Assembly: GCA_944322375.1 (NCBI GenBank)
Contig: CALUOX010000014.1
Location: forward strand, 1 to 39,415
DNA: 39,415 nucleotides
Source: an uncultured Alistipes sp.
GTDB lineage: Bacteria > Bacteroidota > Bacteroidia > Bacteroidales > Rikenellaceae
Direction: 5' to 3'
In this document: positions 14,163 to 23,503 of the stretch, in pieces
Layout: each line of letters begins with the position of its first letter
How positions within the stretch are numbered: position 1 is the first letter of the stretch
The notes under the pieces: model-generated
What the model was told of the DNA's origin: nothing
Database searches by the model: none
The model's input: only the letters and a program-made list of their open reading frames with translations
Made by a program: the position numbers and the translations under genes

Positions 14163-16028
14163 TTACCGCTTGTCTGTGCAGGCCTTGACAATTGCCATGA
14201 ATTCCTCGCCCGTGATTGTCTCCTTTTCCATGAGGCGGGCGGCTGCCTTGTGCATGATGTCCATGTGCGCGGAGATGATGGCCCGGGCTTTGTCGTGTGC
14301 GTCCTTGATGAGTTGAAGCACTTCATTGTCGATTTGTGCCGCCGTGGCCGCTGAACAACTCAAAGAAGTGTCTGCTCCCAGATAACTGTTGCCGACCGTT
14401 TCAAGCCCCATCATGTCGTAAGTGTCACTCATCCCGAAACGAGAGACCATCGCCCGTGCCAGGCGGGTCGCCTGCTCGATGTCGTTCGAGGCTCCGGTCG
14501 TTACCGTGTTGCATGCGATCTCCTCTGCGGCACGTCCCCCGCAGAGCGTGGCGATACGGTTGAACAGCGATTCCCGGCTTTGGAGAAGCTGCTCTTCCTC
14601 CTCCACCTGCATGGTATAGCCCAAGGCACCGGATGTGCGCGGTATGATGGTGATTTTGTGTACGGGAGCAGAATGGGTCTGCATGGCAGCAACCAGAGCA
14701 TGTCCCGTTTCATGGTAGGCGACGATTTTCTGTTCTTCCGGCGACAAGACCTTGTTCTTCTTTTGGGCGCCGGCAATGACGGTCTCGACACTCTCTTCGA
14801 GGTCGGCCGTGGAGACCTGTTTGCGTCCCATGCGAACGGCCCGCAATGCAGCTTCGTTGACGATATTGGCGAGCTCGGCTCCCGAAGAGCCGGCCGTTGC
14901 CCGTGCGACGATATCCAGATCGATCTCCTGATGCTTTACGTGTCGCAGATGAACTTCGAGGATGGCTTTTCGCCCTTGCAGATCGGGCAACTCCATCTGC
15001 ACCCGGCGGTCGAACCGTCCCGGACGCAGGAGGGCCTTGTCGAGACTCTCCGGCCGGTTCGTGGCAGCCAGGATCACGACTCCCTTGCGACCGTCAAAGC
15101 CATCCATTTCGGTGAGTAACTGATTGAGTGTCTGCTCCCGTTCGTCGTTGCTCCCGTATGCTGCGTCGCGGCGTTTGCCGATGGCGTCGATCTCGTCGAT
15201 AAAAATGATGCATGGAGCCTTTTCGTTCGCCTGTTTGAAGAGATCCCGCACTTTGGCTGCACCCATGCCGACAAACATCTGTACAAATTCCGACCCTGAA
15301 ATGGCAAAAAACGGTACTTTGGCTTCGCCGGCAACGGCTCGTGCCATAAGGGTTTTGCCGGTTCCCGGAGGCCCTACCAGCAGGACTCCTTTGGGCAGGG
15401 AGGCTCCGATTTCCGTATATTTGGCCGGTGTGTGGAGAAAATCGACGATCTCCTTGAGTGCTTCTTTGGCCTCGTCCTGTCCGGCGACATCGGCAAAGGT
15501 CGTTTTTATGTCGGCGTCGGCATAGATTTTTGCTCCGCTGTTGCCGAATGAGAGAAAGTTGCCGCTTTCACGCATCCGTGTCTGGAGCGTCCTGCCGGCC
15601 ATTCTCCAGATCAGATAAAAACCTATTCCCGGCAAAATCCACATCAGAACGAAGTTGAGAATCGGTGAATTTTCCTGAGGAACAATCTCGGAAAATGAGA
15701 TCTTGCCATTGGAATTGGCGCTTGGTGCGTTGAGAAGCCGGTCAACCAGTTGAGGATCGTTGATCTCGCCGGTTTGATAGGTGGTGATCGTATCCCCGTT
15801 GGCTGCTGTCGTGAAGTAGATCTGACCGTTCTTGATCATCACGTTCTTTACCAATCCGCTGTCAACCTTCGAGATAAAGGTTCCGTAGTCGGTTTCCATG
15901 ATCCGTCTGCCCGAAAAGTTGGGAAAGATCAGTCCATTAAGAAACAGAACGATCAAAATACCCCAGAGAATACCCAGTGTCGGGCTTTCTCTGGGCGCAG
16001 GCTTATTTTGTGAAGTTGGTTGTCCCAT
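14163..16028 (-). CDS. ftsH: ATP-dependent zinc metalloprotease FtsH
   Basis: A 621-residue membrane-anchored AAA+ protease from the ATG at 16028. Transmembrane helices at about 18-35 and 122-141 flank a periplasmic domain. The AAA module has Walker A GPPGTGKT (219-226), Walker [12 protein letters not shown] (274 onward), pore motif FVGMG (252-256) and the second region of homology [20 protein letters not shown] (322-341). The protease centre is HETGH (439-443) with the third zinc ligand Asp516 in ASNDIEQAT. It degrades misfolded membrane proteins and regulatory proteins. It is monocistronic here. The C-terminus is short, lacking the long acidic tail of many Bacteroidota FtsH proteins. An upstream in-frame start (16082) would add an unlikely 18-residue extension. 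Confidence 0.93.
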   Translation of the reverse strand: MGQPTSQNKPAPRESPTLGILWGILIVLFLNGLIFPNFSGRRIMETDYGTFISKVDSGLVKNVMIKNGQIYFTTAANGDTITTYQTGEINDPQLVDRLLNAPSANSNGKISFSEIVPQENSPILNFVLMWILPGIGFYLIWRMAGRTLQTRMRESGNFLSFGNSGAKIYADADIKTTFADVAGQDEAKEALKEIVDFLHTPAKYTEIGASLPKGVLLVGPPGTGKTLMARAVAGEAKVPFFAISGSEFVQMFVGMGAAKVRDLFKQANEKAPCIIFIDEIDAIGKRRDAAYGSNDEREQTLNQLLTEMDGFDGRKGVVILAATNRPESLDKALLRPGRFDRRVQMELPDLQGRKAILEVHLRHVKHQEIDLDIVARATAGSSGAELANIVNEAALRAVRMGRKQVSTADLEESVETVIAGAQKKNKVLSPEEQKIVAYHETGHALVAAMQTHSAPVHKITIIPRTSGALGYTMQVEEEEQLLQSRESLFNRIATLCGGRAAEEIACNTVTTGASNDIEQATRLARAMVSRFGMSDTYDMMGLETVGNSYLGADTSLSCSAATAAQIDNEVLQLIKDAHDKARAIISAHMDIMHKAAARLMEKETITGEEFMAIVKACTDKR

Positions 16029-16156
16029 GAGCGCATGTTTGCATGCAAAGGTCATTATTTCCCTTGAATTGTTTCTTATCAAACAAGGATAAAAAATGTG
16101 CAGAATTTCCTTAATGCGCGTTTTCTGGAGAGCGGGAGACTGACCCCGTCAAACGT

Positions 16157-16185
16157 AAAAGCCGCACCTCTTTAAAGGGTGCGGC
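16157..16185 (-). terminator. Terminator downstream of the DUF4251 gene
   Basis: GCCGCACC and CTTT (16161-16173, one bulged T) pair with AAAG and GGTGCGGC (16174-16185). On the minus strand the stem is followed by TTTT (16160-16157). It lies about 150 nt beyond the DUF4251 stop. Confidence 0.7.
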
Positions 16186-16211
16186 TCCTGCATGCCGGAC
16201 GGCGGCAGGAG

Positions 16212-16274
16212 TCCGGTCTGCGTTCCGGGGGAGGGAGAACTGTCGGCCTCAATAGAGGCCGGAGGCAGACCGGA
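16212..16274. repeat. Nested inverted repeat in the 3' region of the DUF4251 gene
   Basis: Outer arms TCCGGTCTGC (16212-16221) and GCAGACCGGA (16265-16274) are perfect complements. Inside, GGCCTC-AATA-GAGGCC (16245-16260) forms a second perfect hairpin. It lies between the stop codon at 16339 and the terminator, so it would be in the 3' UTR of that mRNA. Confidence 0.65.
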
Positions 16275-16338
16275 TCGGTTGCCGCCGTGGATTCCGTCTC
16301 GAATCCCGCCGTGGGTTTGTCCCGGCGGGAGCGGCTCG

Positions 16339-16902
16339 TTACAGCGGAGTGGCCTTATAGACGTTGGCCTTCTTGAGCGGCAGCAGAACGCCGTTCAGGG
16401 TAAAGCGGTTGGAATTGAAGGTAGGAGCAATCGTAACGGTCGCTTCATTGGTCCCGTTGGGCAAATTGATATATACCTGGGCCGTGATGCCGTTTCCCAG
16501 AACATCCATGGAGAGCATGATGTTGCCCCGTTTGTCCACACTCTGTTTGTAGTTCGAGCAGCGTCCCGCAACCGTCACGCCGCCCAGTCCGTTGGGACCG
16601 CCGATGGGAATGTTGAAGGCTACCTGCACGACGGCATTGTCAACGTCGAGCGAGACAAAATTGGTCGTCGGAGAGACGAAGGCAATCGTGCCGGTCTTGA
16701 ACACCACCTGATCGGCCTCAAGAATGAATTTCCGCTCCTCGATCGCCTGTCGGGCCTCTTCGAAATAGAGTTGATCGAGGGCCTCCTGCTCGGCCTTGAG
16801 CTGAGCGCGGGTCTTTTCCGGTTGGGATTCCGTTTGTGCGGAAAGAGTCTGTGTCGCTCCTGCCATGAGGAGAACGATCGACATGAAAATAAACCGTTTC
16901 AT
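16339..16902 (-). CDS. DUF4251 family exported protein
   Basis: A 187-residue protein with a cleavable signal peptide (hydrophobic about 4-20, LSAQ site). A charged helical segment (EKTRAQLKAEQEALDQLYFEEARQ, split here as two short runs, about 29-53) leads into a beta-rich domain with FILEADQVVF, SPTTNFVSLD and the Gly-rich IGGPNGLGGVTVAGRC, and a closing FTLNGVLLPL. This is the DUF4251 layout, common in Bacteroidales and of unknown function. It is likely periplasmic. It stands alone between two long non-coding stretches. Confidence 0.8.
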   Translation of the reverse strand: MKRFIFMSIVLLMAGATQTLSAQTESQPEKTRAQLKAEQEALDQLYFEEARQAIEERKFILEADQVVFKTGTIAFVSPTTNFVSLDVDNAVVQVAFNIPIGGPNGLGGVTVAGRCSNYKQSVDKRGNIMLSMDVLGNGITAQVYINLPNGTNEATVTIAPTFNSNRFTLNGVLLPLKKANVYKATPL

Positions 16903-17250
16903 CGTTTTGTCATCAATTTCGGGCTCGGATCCGGATGAAACAGGCTCGTGACCTTGAGGGAAGGCTCTTTGTCCGACCTGTTCGATGTTTTCAGCCGAGT
17001 CGGATCAACGCTTTGAATTGAGTGCGCCGTTCGGGCAGGGCCGCTGTCGGTCTGTTTCAATCTCTGCCGAGCACCTGTGTTTTGCATCAATATAGCGATT
17101 CGGTGATCCTGCTTAGTATGCGGAGAGTCAAAAAAATGTAGTGCAGCACTGTTGCCTGTCTGTATATGCTCCGTACGATTTTACCTCGTTTCGATTCAAT
17201 GCAGATTACGTGCAAATGTTGTCCGAACGGCTGAATCTCGAGAAGAACGA
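16903..17250. other. Intergenic region without a gene
   Basis: About 350 bp upstream of the DUF4251 gene. No open frame looks real and no exact TAnnTTTG box was found on the minus strand; the closest is TATATTGA near 17088-17095. Nothing else stands out. Confidence 0.5.
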
Positions 17251-17288
17251 TAAAAATCCGACATCCGGATGAATGCCGGATGTCGGAT
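17251..17288 (-). terminator. Terminator of the efflux operon
   Basis: A perfect 13-bp stem (17256-17268 with 17276-17288, ATCCGACATCCGG type), 7-nt loop, followed on the minus strand by TTTTTA. It lies about 30 nt after the ABC ATPase stop codon. Confidence 0.88.
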
Positions 17289-17319
17289 GCGAAACGGTTG
17301 TTGAAAGGAAGAAGCAGCG

Positions 17320-18006
17320 TCAGAGCTTGTTGGTCAGATCCTTGATCAGGGTGCCGTCGAAGAGGTGCAGCACGCGATGGGCATAGGTTGAATCGTGTTG
17401 CGAGTGCGTGACCATGATGATCGTCGTCCCTTCACGGTTGAGATCCGAGAGGAGATTCATTACCTCCTGGCCGTTTTTGGAGTCGAGGTTTCCGGTCGGT
17501 TCGTCGGCGAGAATCAGCTTGGGATTGGCAACGACGGCGCGGGCAATGGCTACGCGCTGCTGCTGACCGCCGGAGAGCTGTTGCGGGAAGTGTCTGGCCC
17601 GGTGCGAGATGTTCATGCGGTCGAGGATCTCGGTGACGCGGCGTTTCCGCTCGGAAGCCCTGACCCGCAGATAGATGAGCGGCAGTTCGACATTCTCGAA
17701 GACGTTCAGCTCGTCGATGAGGTTGAACGACTGGAAAACGAATCCGATGTTGCCTTTCCGGAATTGCGTGCGGTCTTTTTCCCGAAATGCCGAGACCTCC
17801 TGACCGAGCAGCGTGTAGTTGCCCGACGTGGGGTTGTCCAACAGTCCGAGAATGTTGAGCAGGGTCGATTTTCCGCAACCCGAAGGCCCCATGACGGCGA
17901 CGAACTCGCCCTCCTGTACCTCGAACGACACTCCGTTGAGTGCAATGGTTTCGACTTCGTCCGTGCGGAAGATTTTCCGCAGGTTTTCAACTTTTAACAT
18001 GGACAT
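17320..18006 (-). CDS. ABC transporter ATP-binding protein (MacB/LolD type)
   Basis: A 228-residue ATPase. Walker A is GPSGCGKST (about 40-48), the Q-loop region is GFVFQSFNLIDELNVFENVELPL, the signature LSGGQQQR, Walker B LILADEPTGNLDS and the switch histidine in MVTHSQHD. The FQSFNLI and NLDS segments are typical of the MacB/LolD/FtsE group, which works with FtsX-like permeases instead of moving substrate through a channel. It is the last gene of the four-gene efflux operon. An internal ATG 6 nt later (18000) is equally possible as start. Confidence 0.92.
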   Translation of the reverse strand: MSMLKVENLRKIFRTDEVETIALNGVSFEVQEGEFVAVMGPSGCGKSTLLNILGLLDNPTSGNYTLLGQEVSAFREKDRTQFRKGNIGFVFQSFNLIDELNVFENVELPLIYLRVRASERKRRVTEILDRMNISHRARHFPQQLSGGQQQRVAIARAVVANPKLILADEPTGNLDSKNGQEVMNLLSDLNREGTTIIMVTHSQHDSTYAHRVLHLFDGTLIKDLTNKL

Positions 18007-18110
18007 GGAATGGTGCTTTTTTTATGGTTAATTTTCTGATTTCCGTGGATATTGGTTGCTGATCCGCAATGCGACCCGCCCCCTCCCGTGTGCTGCGGGC
18101 CGTATTGCGA

Positions 18111-20489
18111 TCAGTTTTTGATGGAGTCTATCGGATTTGCATCGGCGGCACGTCGGCTTTGTCCGAAGACGGAGAGCAGTGCGACCAGAGCGGTGATGGC
18201 GCCGGCGGCGAGGAAGATCCAGGCACCGAGCCGGATCCGAACGCTGTACTCCTGCAGCCATCGGTCGAGGATGTACCAAGCGATCGGCACGGCGATGATG
18301 AACGCAATGGCGACGAGCAACATGAATTTTCCGACGAGCTGCCGGAGGATCTCGCGGCGCGAGGCACCGAAAACCTTTCGGATGGCGGTCTCCTGCTCTT
18401 TCTGTTGGATGTAGTAGGTGGACATGGCTAACAGCCCCAATGCGGAGATGAGAAGTGCCGCGAAGGTAAAGAGTTCGATGATCTGCAGCGAACGCTGTTC
18501 TTGTGCAAAGTAGTCGGATATCATCTTTTCGAAGAAGGTCGCTTCGAAGAACCCTTCCGGATATACCTCTTCGAATACCTGCTGGACGGCCTCACGGGCC
18601 TTTTGCTGGTCACCGCGCGTCTTGATCAGAGTATATGAGGGAAAGAACTGTTTGAATGTCTTGCCGTCCCAAAACCGATCGAAATCATCAATATCATAAA
18701 AAATCATTGCCGTAGGTTTTTCGAGAATCGATCCGAACTGGATATCGGGAAAGACGCCGGCGATGGGGATTGTCTGGTCCGCCAGCCGTACGCTGGTTGC
18801 ATCTTCCGGAATTCCCATCTCTTTGAATGCATACTGATTGAATGCCCATCCATTGATATGGTTGTCTCGTAATTTTTTGATTCCGAGGATACGGAAGAAT
18901 ACCGAATCGCAGACAAACCGTTCGAAGGAGATCATTTTCGATTCATATCTTATGGTTAGATTAGTGCCTAATGTTAATGGTGTTCCGTAACTGAGGGATA
19001 CGGCTTCTACCTCGGGACGTTTGCGCAGTTCATCGCGGAAACGTCGCATACGATTGTATGAGAAATCCAATGTGCCCGAGTCAACGGAGAGAATGTCTTT
19101 TGTTTCATATCCCAGCGGAGCTTCGATCAGATGGCGGGTTTGCAGATAGACGGTCAGCGAGCCGGAGAGCATCAGTACGGTAAGGATGTTTTGTACGACG
19201 ATCAAGACCTTGCTGTATGTCTGTTTGGTCTGTCGGCGCAGGGATCCCCGCATGACGTCGATGGCTTCACATCGGGCGATTATCGTTGCGGGTACAGCTC
19301 CTGAAATCGACCCCAACACAAGCAGGAAGAGGACATATGCAGTGATCCATTGCGGAGAGATACTCTCCGAAATATCGATTTTCGAACCGAGAAGCTGTGC
19401 GGCGTATGGCTCCAGCGCCTCGGCAAAGAGTACAGCCACGAGAAAAGCCATACAACACATGAGCGTTGATTCGAGGATCAACTTGATGACGATCTCCCGT
19501 TTCGATGCCCCCAACAGGCGTCGCGTCGCCATCTCCTTTGCGCGGAATCCGGTTTGTGCCGCGGTCAGGTTGATGTAGTTGATGACGGCGAAAAGCAGAA
19601 TAACGGCTCCGGCCACAAAGAGAATGGTTACGAACGTGCGGTTTCCAGTCAGCAGATTGCCATAGCTGTCGTATTGGGAGAAATACATCTTCCGTAAGGG
19701 CTCGAGCTTTAATTCTTTTGCAACACCTTCCTTGTACATCCAATAGATTTCTTTCAGATAGTCGAGCATGTCGGGTATTTTGGTGCGCAGGTCAGCACCT
19801 TTCCGTTCCAGCAGGAAGGTGCTGCAGGATCCGGCATTGGACATTCGCTCATCATTCTTGTTTTTCTTGGCCAGCAGCTCTCCGCGAAGAATGAGATCGG
19901 CCGGCGGAATGATCGAGCGGTCGATGTCGCGCATTACGCCGCCGACGATGAAGGATTTGTCATTCACAAGCAGGGCCTGTCCCACCGGGTCGGCATCGGC
20001 GAAAAGCTGTCGGGCCAGCGACTGGCTGATGATGACGTTGTCGGGTGTGGCGAATGCCTGCCGGCGATCGCCACCGACAAGTTCGAAGTCGAAGAACCGA
20101 AAGAAGGTCGAATCGGCATAAAGAACTGATACCACTGCTTTTGAGTCCGAAAATCTGGCGATATGCTGCGTATAATAAGAAGACTCTTTCCCTTCATACG
20201 ATACGGCGCAGGTCGATTCGATTTCGGGATAGCGGTCGCGGAGGAATTTTTGCAGGTAGTAGGCTGTGTTTGAGTTTCGTTCATTTGTGATGATATAGAT
20301 GCGGTCGGCCTTGGTGTGGAACTTGTCTACGGTGAATTGCCGGAACGTGTAGTCGGCAATGAGGATCACGAACATGAGTGACAATGACAGTCCGAAGACG
20401 TTGATGGCCGTATAGAGCCGGTTGCGGCCCAGGAAGGTGAAAAATGACCGGAAATCGAGTTGTCGCAGCAGTGCGAAAATGGTGCTCAT
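18111..20489 (-). CDS. MacB/FtsX-type ABC permease
   Basis: A 792-residue membrane protein made of two fused FtsX-like units: one N-terminal helix (YTAINVFGLSLSLMFVILIA), a large periplasmic domain, three helices around residues 280-415, a further helix (VLIVVQNILTVLMLSGSLTVYL), a second periplasmic domain and three C-terminal helices. The motifs AKEMATRRLLGASKREIV and ETAIRKVFGASRREIL mark the cytoplasmic contacts to the ATPase in each half. This Bacteroidota duplicated form acts as a mechanotransmission permease, driving periplasmic substrates toward a TolC-type exit. The natural substrate is unknown. It starts 22 nt after the hlyD-type gene. Confidence 0.9.
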   Translation of the reverse strand: MSTIFALLRQLDFRSFFTFLGRNRLYTAINVFGLSLSLMFVILIADYTFRQFTVDKFHTKADRIYIITNERNSNTAYYLQKFLRDRYPEIESTCAVSYEGKESSYYTQHIARFSDSKAVVSVLYADSTFFRFFDFELVGGDRRQAFATPDNVIISQSLARQLFADADPVGQALLVNDKSFIVGGVMRDIDRSIIPPADLILRGELLAKKNKNDERMSNAGSCSTFLLERKGADLRTKIPDMLDYLKEIYWMYKEGVAKELKLEPLRKMYFSQYDSYGNLLTGNRTFVTILFVAGAVILLFAVINYINLTAAQTGFRAKEMATRRLLGASKREIVIKLILESTLMCCMAFLVAVLFAEALEPYAAQLLGSKIDISESISPQWITAYVLFLLVLGSISGAVPATIIARCEAIDVMRGSLRRQTKQTYSKVLIVVQNILTVLMLSGSLTVYLQTRHLIEAPLGYETKDILSVDSGTLDFSYNRMRRFRDELRKRPEVEAVSLSYGTPLTLGTNLTIRYESKMISFERFVCDSVFFRILGIKKLRDNHINGWAFNQYAFKEMGIPEDATSVRLADQTIPIAGVFPDIQFGSILEKPTAMIFYDIDDFDRFWDGKTFKQFFPSYTLIKTRGDQQKAREAVQQVFEEVYPEGFFEATFFEKMISDYFAQEQRSLQIIELFTFAALLISALGLLAMSTYYIQQKEQETAIRKVFGASRREILRQLVGKFMLLVAIAFIIAVPIAWYILDRWLQEYSVRIRLGAWIFLAAGAITALVALLSVFGQSRRAADANPIDSIKN

Positions 20490-20511
20490 GGAGTTGATGG
20501 TTTTGATATGG

Positions 20512-21774
20512 TTATCGGTTCAGTAAAAGTACGTCATTTTCTCCATAGGATTCGTATCCGGAGATGATGACCCGTTCTCCCGGCTGCAAACCTTCGAGAA
20601 TTTCATAGTATTGCGGGTTCTGGCGGCCGATGCGGATGGGACGTTTGTAGGCTTTGTCGCCCTCCGGCGAAAGAATGTAGATCCAGCTGCCGCCCGTCGT
20701 CTGGTAGAATGTCCCGCGCGGAATGAGTATCGCGTCGATCGGTTGTCCCAGCTGCAGGTTCAGATAGTAGGTCTGGCCGCTGCGGATGTTGGCGGGGTAG
20801 GCTCCCGTGAAGTTGAAGTCGGCGCGGAAAAAGCCGTCGCGAACCTCCGGATAGACCTTCCGCAGCCGCAAGAGAAAGTTCGAATCCTGCCGCTCGAAAG
20901 AGGCCTCCAGTCCGTTGCGGACGCGGTCGATGTAGGTTTCGTCGATCTGCGCCTCGACCTTGAAGTCCGAGAGGTCGTTGACCTGGCCGATCTTCTGCCC
21001 GGAGGAGACCGATTGTCCCAGCACGACCTCCAGCAGCCCGATCTCGCCGTCGATGGGGGACTTGACGTGCAGGTTGTCGATGCGCTGGCGGATGAGCTGC
21101 ATGTTGCGGCGCATGTTCTCCAGATTCTCCTCCATCTGCTCGATCTGCACGCTCCGGTAGAGTGAATCCTGTATCTGCCGTTCGATGTTCAGTTCGCGTT
21201 GTTTTTCGGCCAGTTCGTAGTCCTCCTTCGCCTGCAGCCACTCTTCACGGGCGATCAGCCGGCTGGCATACAGTTCGTCGTTCTGTTCGAAGGCGCGGCG
21301 TTTGCGGGTCACGTCGAGGTCGAGCTGCGCCTTGTCCTGCCGCAGGGTCAGTTTCTCCTGCTCCATCGAGATCAGCGTATTGCGCAGGATGTTCTGCTTC
21401 TCGGCCAGCTCGGCCTCGCTGTTGAGAATCTCGAGCGTCAGTGACGGGTTGCTCAGCTCTACCAATACATCGCCCTTGCGTACCTGCGCACCCTCTTCGA
21501 CCACCAGCCGTTCGACGACACCCGCCTCCAGCGGACTCAACTGTACGGTCGTGATGGGCTGCACCTGCCCCGTCAGACGGATGTAATCGTTGAAATCGCC
21601 CCGTTCGACCGTCGCGATCGAGATCGAGGAGGCGTCGATGCGGAGTGTCGATGCATGGTCGCGCAGCAGCAGCCACGCGACGAAGAGCAGAAAGATTCCG
21701 CCGCCCCAGTAGGGAAGCATGCGTCGGGTAAAGAGTCCCCGAACTCCTTTTTTGCGTTCGATTTGAATATCCAT
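20512..21774 (-). CDS. Periplasmic adaptor (HlyD/MacA-type membrane-fusion protein)
   Basis: A 420-residue protein with an N-terminal membrane anchor (MLPYWGGGIFLLFVAWLLL, about 19-37). It has a lipoyl-like half (GVVERLVVEEGAQVRKGDVLVEL), a long alpha-hairpin coiled coil (about residues 110-240, rich in Glu, Gln and Leu), the second lipoyl half (NLHVKSPIDGEIGLLEVVLG) and beta-barrel and membrane-proximal domains ending in ILEGLQPGERVIISGYES. It bridges the permease and the outer-membrane TolC protein. It lies 17 nt downstream of tolC and 22 nt upstream of the permease gene, in one operon. Confidence 0.9.
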   Translation of the reverse strand: MDIQIERKKGVRGLFTRRMLPYWGGGIFLLFVAWLLLRDHASTLRIDASSISIATVERGDFNDYIRLTGQVQPITTVQLSPLEAGVVERLVVEEGAQVRKGDVLVELSNPSLTLEILNSEAELAEKQNILRNTLISMEQEKLTLRQDKAQLDLDVTRKRRAFEQNDELYASRLIAREEWLQAKEDYELAEKQRELNIERQIQDSLYRSVQIEQMEENLENMRRNMQLIRQRIDNLHVKSPIDGEIGLLEVVLGQSVSSGQKIGQVNDLSDFKVEAQIDETYIDRVRNGLEASFERQDSNFLLRLRKVYPEVRDGFFRADFNFTGAYPANIRSGQTYYLNLQLGQPIDAILIPRGTFYQTTGGSWIYILSPEGDKAYKRPIRIGRQNPQYYEILEGLQPGERVIISGYESYGENDVLLLNR

Positions 21775-21791
21775 TGTTGTCGTGTGTTTGT

Positions 21792-23303
21792 TCAGCGGAT
21801 CAGCGGTTCCCCGTTGTAGTAGGCCACCAGCCGGGCCTTGGCGATATATTGCAGATGGGTGCGTATGCGTTCGGCCCGTGCCTGCAGCAGGTTGTTGGCT
21901 GCCGTCTGCAGGTCGAGCGCCGAGACGATGCCCCGTTCGTACTTGCCGGCAACGGCGTCGTAGGCGAGTTGTGCCGCCTCGGCCTTTTTCGAGGCCTGTA
22001 CGAACTCCTTGCCCGATCCCAGCATCTGCTGGTAGGCCTGTGCCACCTCACTCTCCAACGCGCGGAGCGTCTCTTCGCGCTGGAGCTCGGCGATACGCCA
22101 GTTGTTGCGCGCCCGGTTCACGGCGGTGCGTTTGCTCAGCCCGCCGAAAATCGGGATTGAAAGCCGTGCCGTGAAGTAATATCCCCGGTTGTCGCGGAAC
22201 TGATCCTCGAACCGGGCATAGAGCGAGTGGTCGTCGAGACTCATGAAGAAGTTGGTCGAATAACCGCCCCCGACCAGCAGCGACGGGTAGTATTTTCCCC
22301 TTGCGATTTTGTATTTGAGTTGCGACTGGCGGACATTGCAGTCGGCCTGCTGTGCTTTGGGGTTCTTCTCGAGGGCGTAGGCCAGCACCTCTCCGTAGGC
22401 GGCTGCACCGGACGGCAGCCCGATATCGATCCGGGTGTCGATCTGCGGCTCCTGTCCCGAAGGGTAGTTCATCACTTGCAGAAGCGTAATCCTGGCCAGA
22501 TCGAGGTTGTTTTGTTGCTGCGTGAGCAGAAGATCGTCCGATGCGCGCTGCGATTCGATCTCCGCAACATCCGCAGCGCTCTTGAGCCCCAGCTCGAAAA
22601 GTTTTTGTGTCTTTTTCAGATTCTCCGTGCTCGTCGCCAACTGTTCGCGGGCCAATCGGACGTTTTCGGTGTAATAGACGACGTCGAAATAGGCCTGCAT
22701 GGTTTTCAGTGCCACTTCGTCGCGGAGCTGTTGCAGCGCCTCGACCCCCATCAGCCGCATGACACGTGCCGCCCGCACGGTGTTGATTCCGGACAGGCCT
22801 GCAAACAACGGCATCTGTCCCGAAAGGGAATAGGAGTTGTCGAGGTTTGCAACGGTCGTATAGGTGTTGGTCTCGGGATCGACCGAACGTCCGAAGCTGG
22901 TCGTGCCGCCGATCGTCCCGCTGACCGAGGGGACAAGTGCCGCAATCGATTCGATGTACTCCTGTCGGTAGTTGCGGTTCGTGTACTCCTGTCGCTGCAC
23001 GGAGGGGCTGTGCTCGACGGCGTAGGCCATGCATGCATCAAGTGTCATGCATGCGTCGGGGCCTTTATGGGCGGTGGCGGGTGGCTCCCCGGCAGTCTGG
23101 GTGTCCGATGCGTAAGGAGGCTGCGGCCGATCCATCGCGGTGGAATCCGGCCTTCCGGCTGTTGCGGCCGGCATCCGGGTATCGGAGATTGCTGTGTGCC
23201 CCTCTCTTTCGTATGGCAATGTTTGGCTGTGGAGGTAGCTGCGGCATGGTGTGATTGTCAAAAAAATTGACAACAAGGGCGGTATAATAGGGAATTTTCG
23301 CAT
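21792..23303 (-). CDS. TolC-family outer-membrane efflux protein
   Basis: About 503 residues from the ATG at 23303. A hydrophobic signal (FPIIPPLLSIFLTI) is followed by a low-complexity Pro/Thr/Ala stretch (to about residue 80) and then the two repeats of the TolC fold (MAYAVEHSPSVQRQEYTNRN, later YALEKNPKAQQADCNVRQSQ), with RAARVMRLMGVEALQQLRDE and the closing GIVSALDLQTAANNLLQARA helices. It forms the outer-membrane exit duct. The frame is open to an ATG at 23342, but that ATG lies inside the sigma-54-like -12 element at 23337-23352, and 23303 gives a cleaner signal peptide. It is the first gene of the efflux operon. Confidence 0.85.
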   Translation of the reverse strand: MRKFPIIPPLLSIFLTITPCRSYLHSQTLPYEREGHTAISDTRMPAATAGRPDSTAMDRPQPPYASDTQTAGEPPATAHKGPDACMTLDACMAYAVEHSPSVQRQEYTNRNYRQEYIESIAALVPSVSGTIGGTTSFGRSVDPETNTYTTVANLDNSYSLSGQMPLFAGLSGINTVRAARVMRLMGVEALQQLRDEVALKTMQAYFDVVYYTENVRLAREQLATSTENLKKTQKLFELGLKSAADVAEIESQRASDDLLLTQQQNNLDLARITLLQVMNYPSGQEPQIDTRIDIGLPSGAAAYGEVLAYALEKNPKAQQADCNVRQSQLKYKIARGKYYPSLLVGGGYSTNFFMSLDDHSLYARFEDQFRDNRGYYFTARLSIPIFGGLSKRTAVNRARNNWRIAELQREETLRALESEVAQAYQQMLGSGKEFVQASKKAEAAQLAYDAVAGKYERGIVSALDLQTAANNLLQARAERIRTHLQYIAKARLVAYYNGEPLIR

Positions 23304-23336
23304 CTTTTCAGCGTATTTATTGTTTTCTCGTTGTTT

Positions 23337-23352
23337 TGCCATTTTAATGCCG
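23337..23352 (-). promoter_or_regulatory. Sigma-54-like -24/-12 promoter of the efflux operon
   Basis: The minus strand reads CGGCATTAAAATGGCA. GG and GC are exactly 10 nt apart, as required for sigma-54, with GGCA matching the -24 block and TGGCA one base off the -12 block TTGCA. Transcription would start near 23326, leaving about 22 nt of leader to the ATG at 23303. The gene divergent from here encodes a sigma-54-type activator, which supports the call. Alternative: a near-consensus -7 box TATATTTC at 23369-23376 on the same strand. Confidence 0.5.
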
Positions 23353-23408
23353 GACTGGTTATTTTGTTGAAATATATGGTTTTATGTTGCTATTTCTGCT
23401 GTGCGTTT

Positions 23409-23439
23409 TGTAAAAAATATGGACATGTGTGTAAAAATT
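23409..23439. promoter_or_regulatory. Direct repeat, candidate activator-binding sites
   Basis: TGTAAAAAAT (23409-23418) and TGTAAAAATT (23430-23439) are 21 bp apart, two helical turns. They lie about 85-115 bp upstream of the predicted sigma-54 start, the usual place for an enhancer site of an NtrC-type regulator. AT-richness makes chance similarity possible. Confidence 0.35.
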
Positions 23440-23503
23440 TTTGACAGATCGGTCGCTTTTCGTGGAGAAAATCGTACCTTTACCGAAAAAGGCAGGTATC
23501 GTA

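Noticed and set aside
22227..23270. Plus-strand frame of 347 codons
   Set aside because: It is antisense to tolC and lacks any recognisable motif; the TolC repeats on the other strand are clear.
23360..23396. Second sigma-54 site on the plus strand (TGGTTTTATGTTGC)
   Set aside because: GG and GC are 9 and not 10 nt apart, which sigma-54 does not tolerate.
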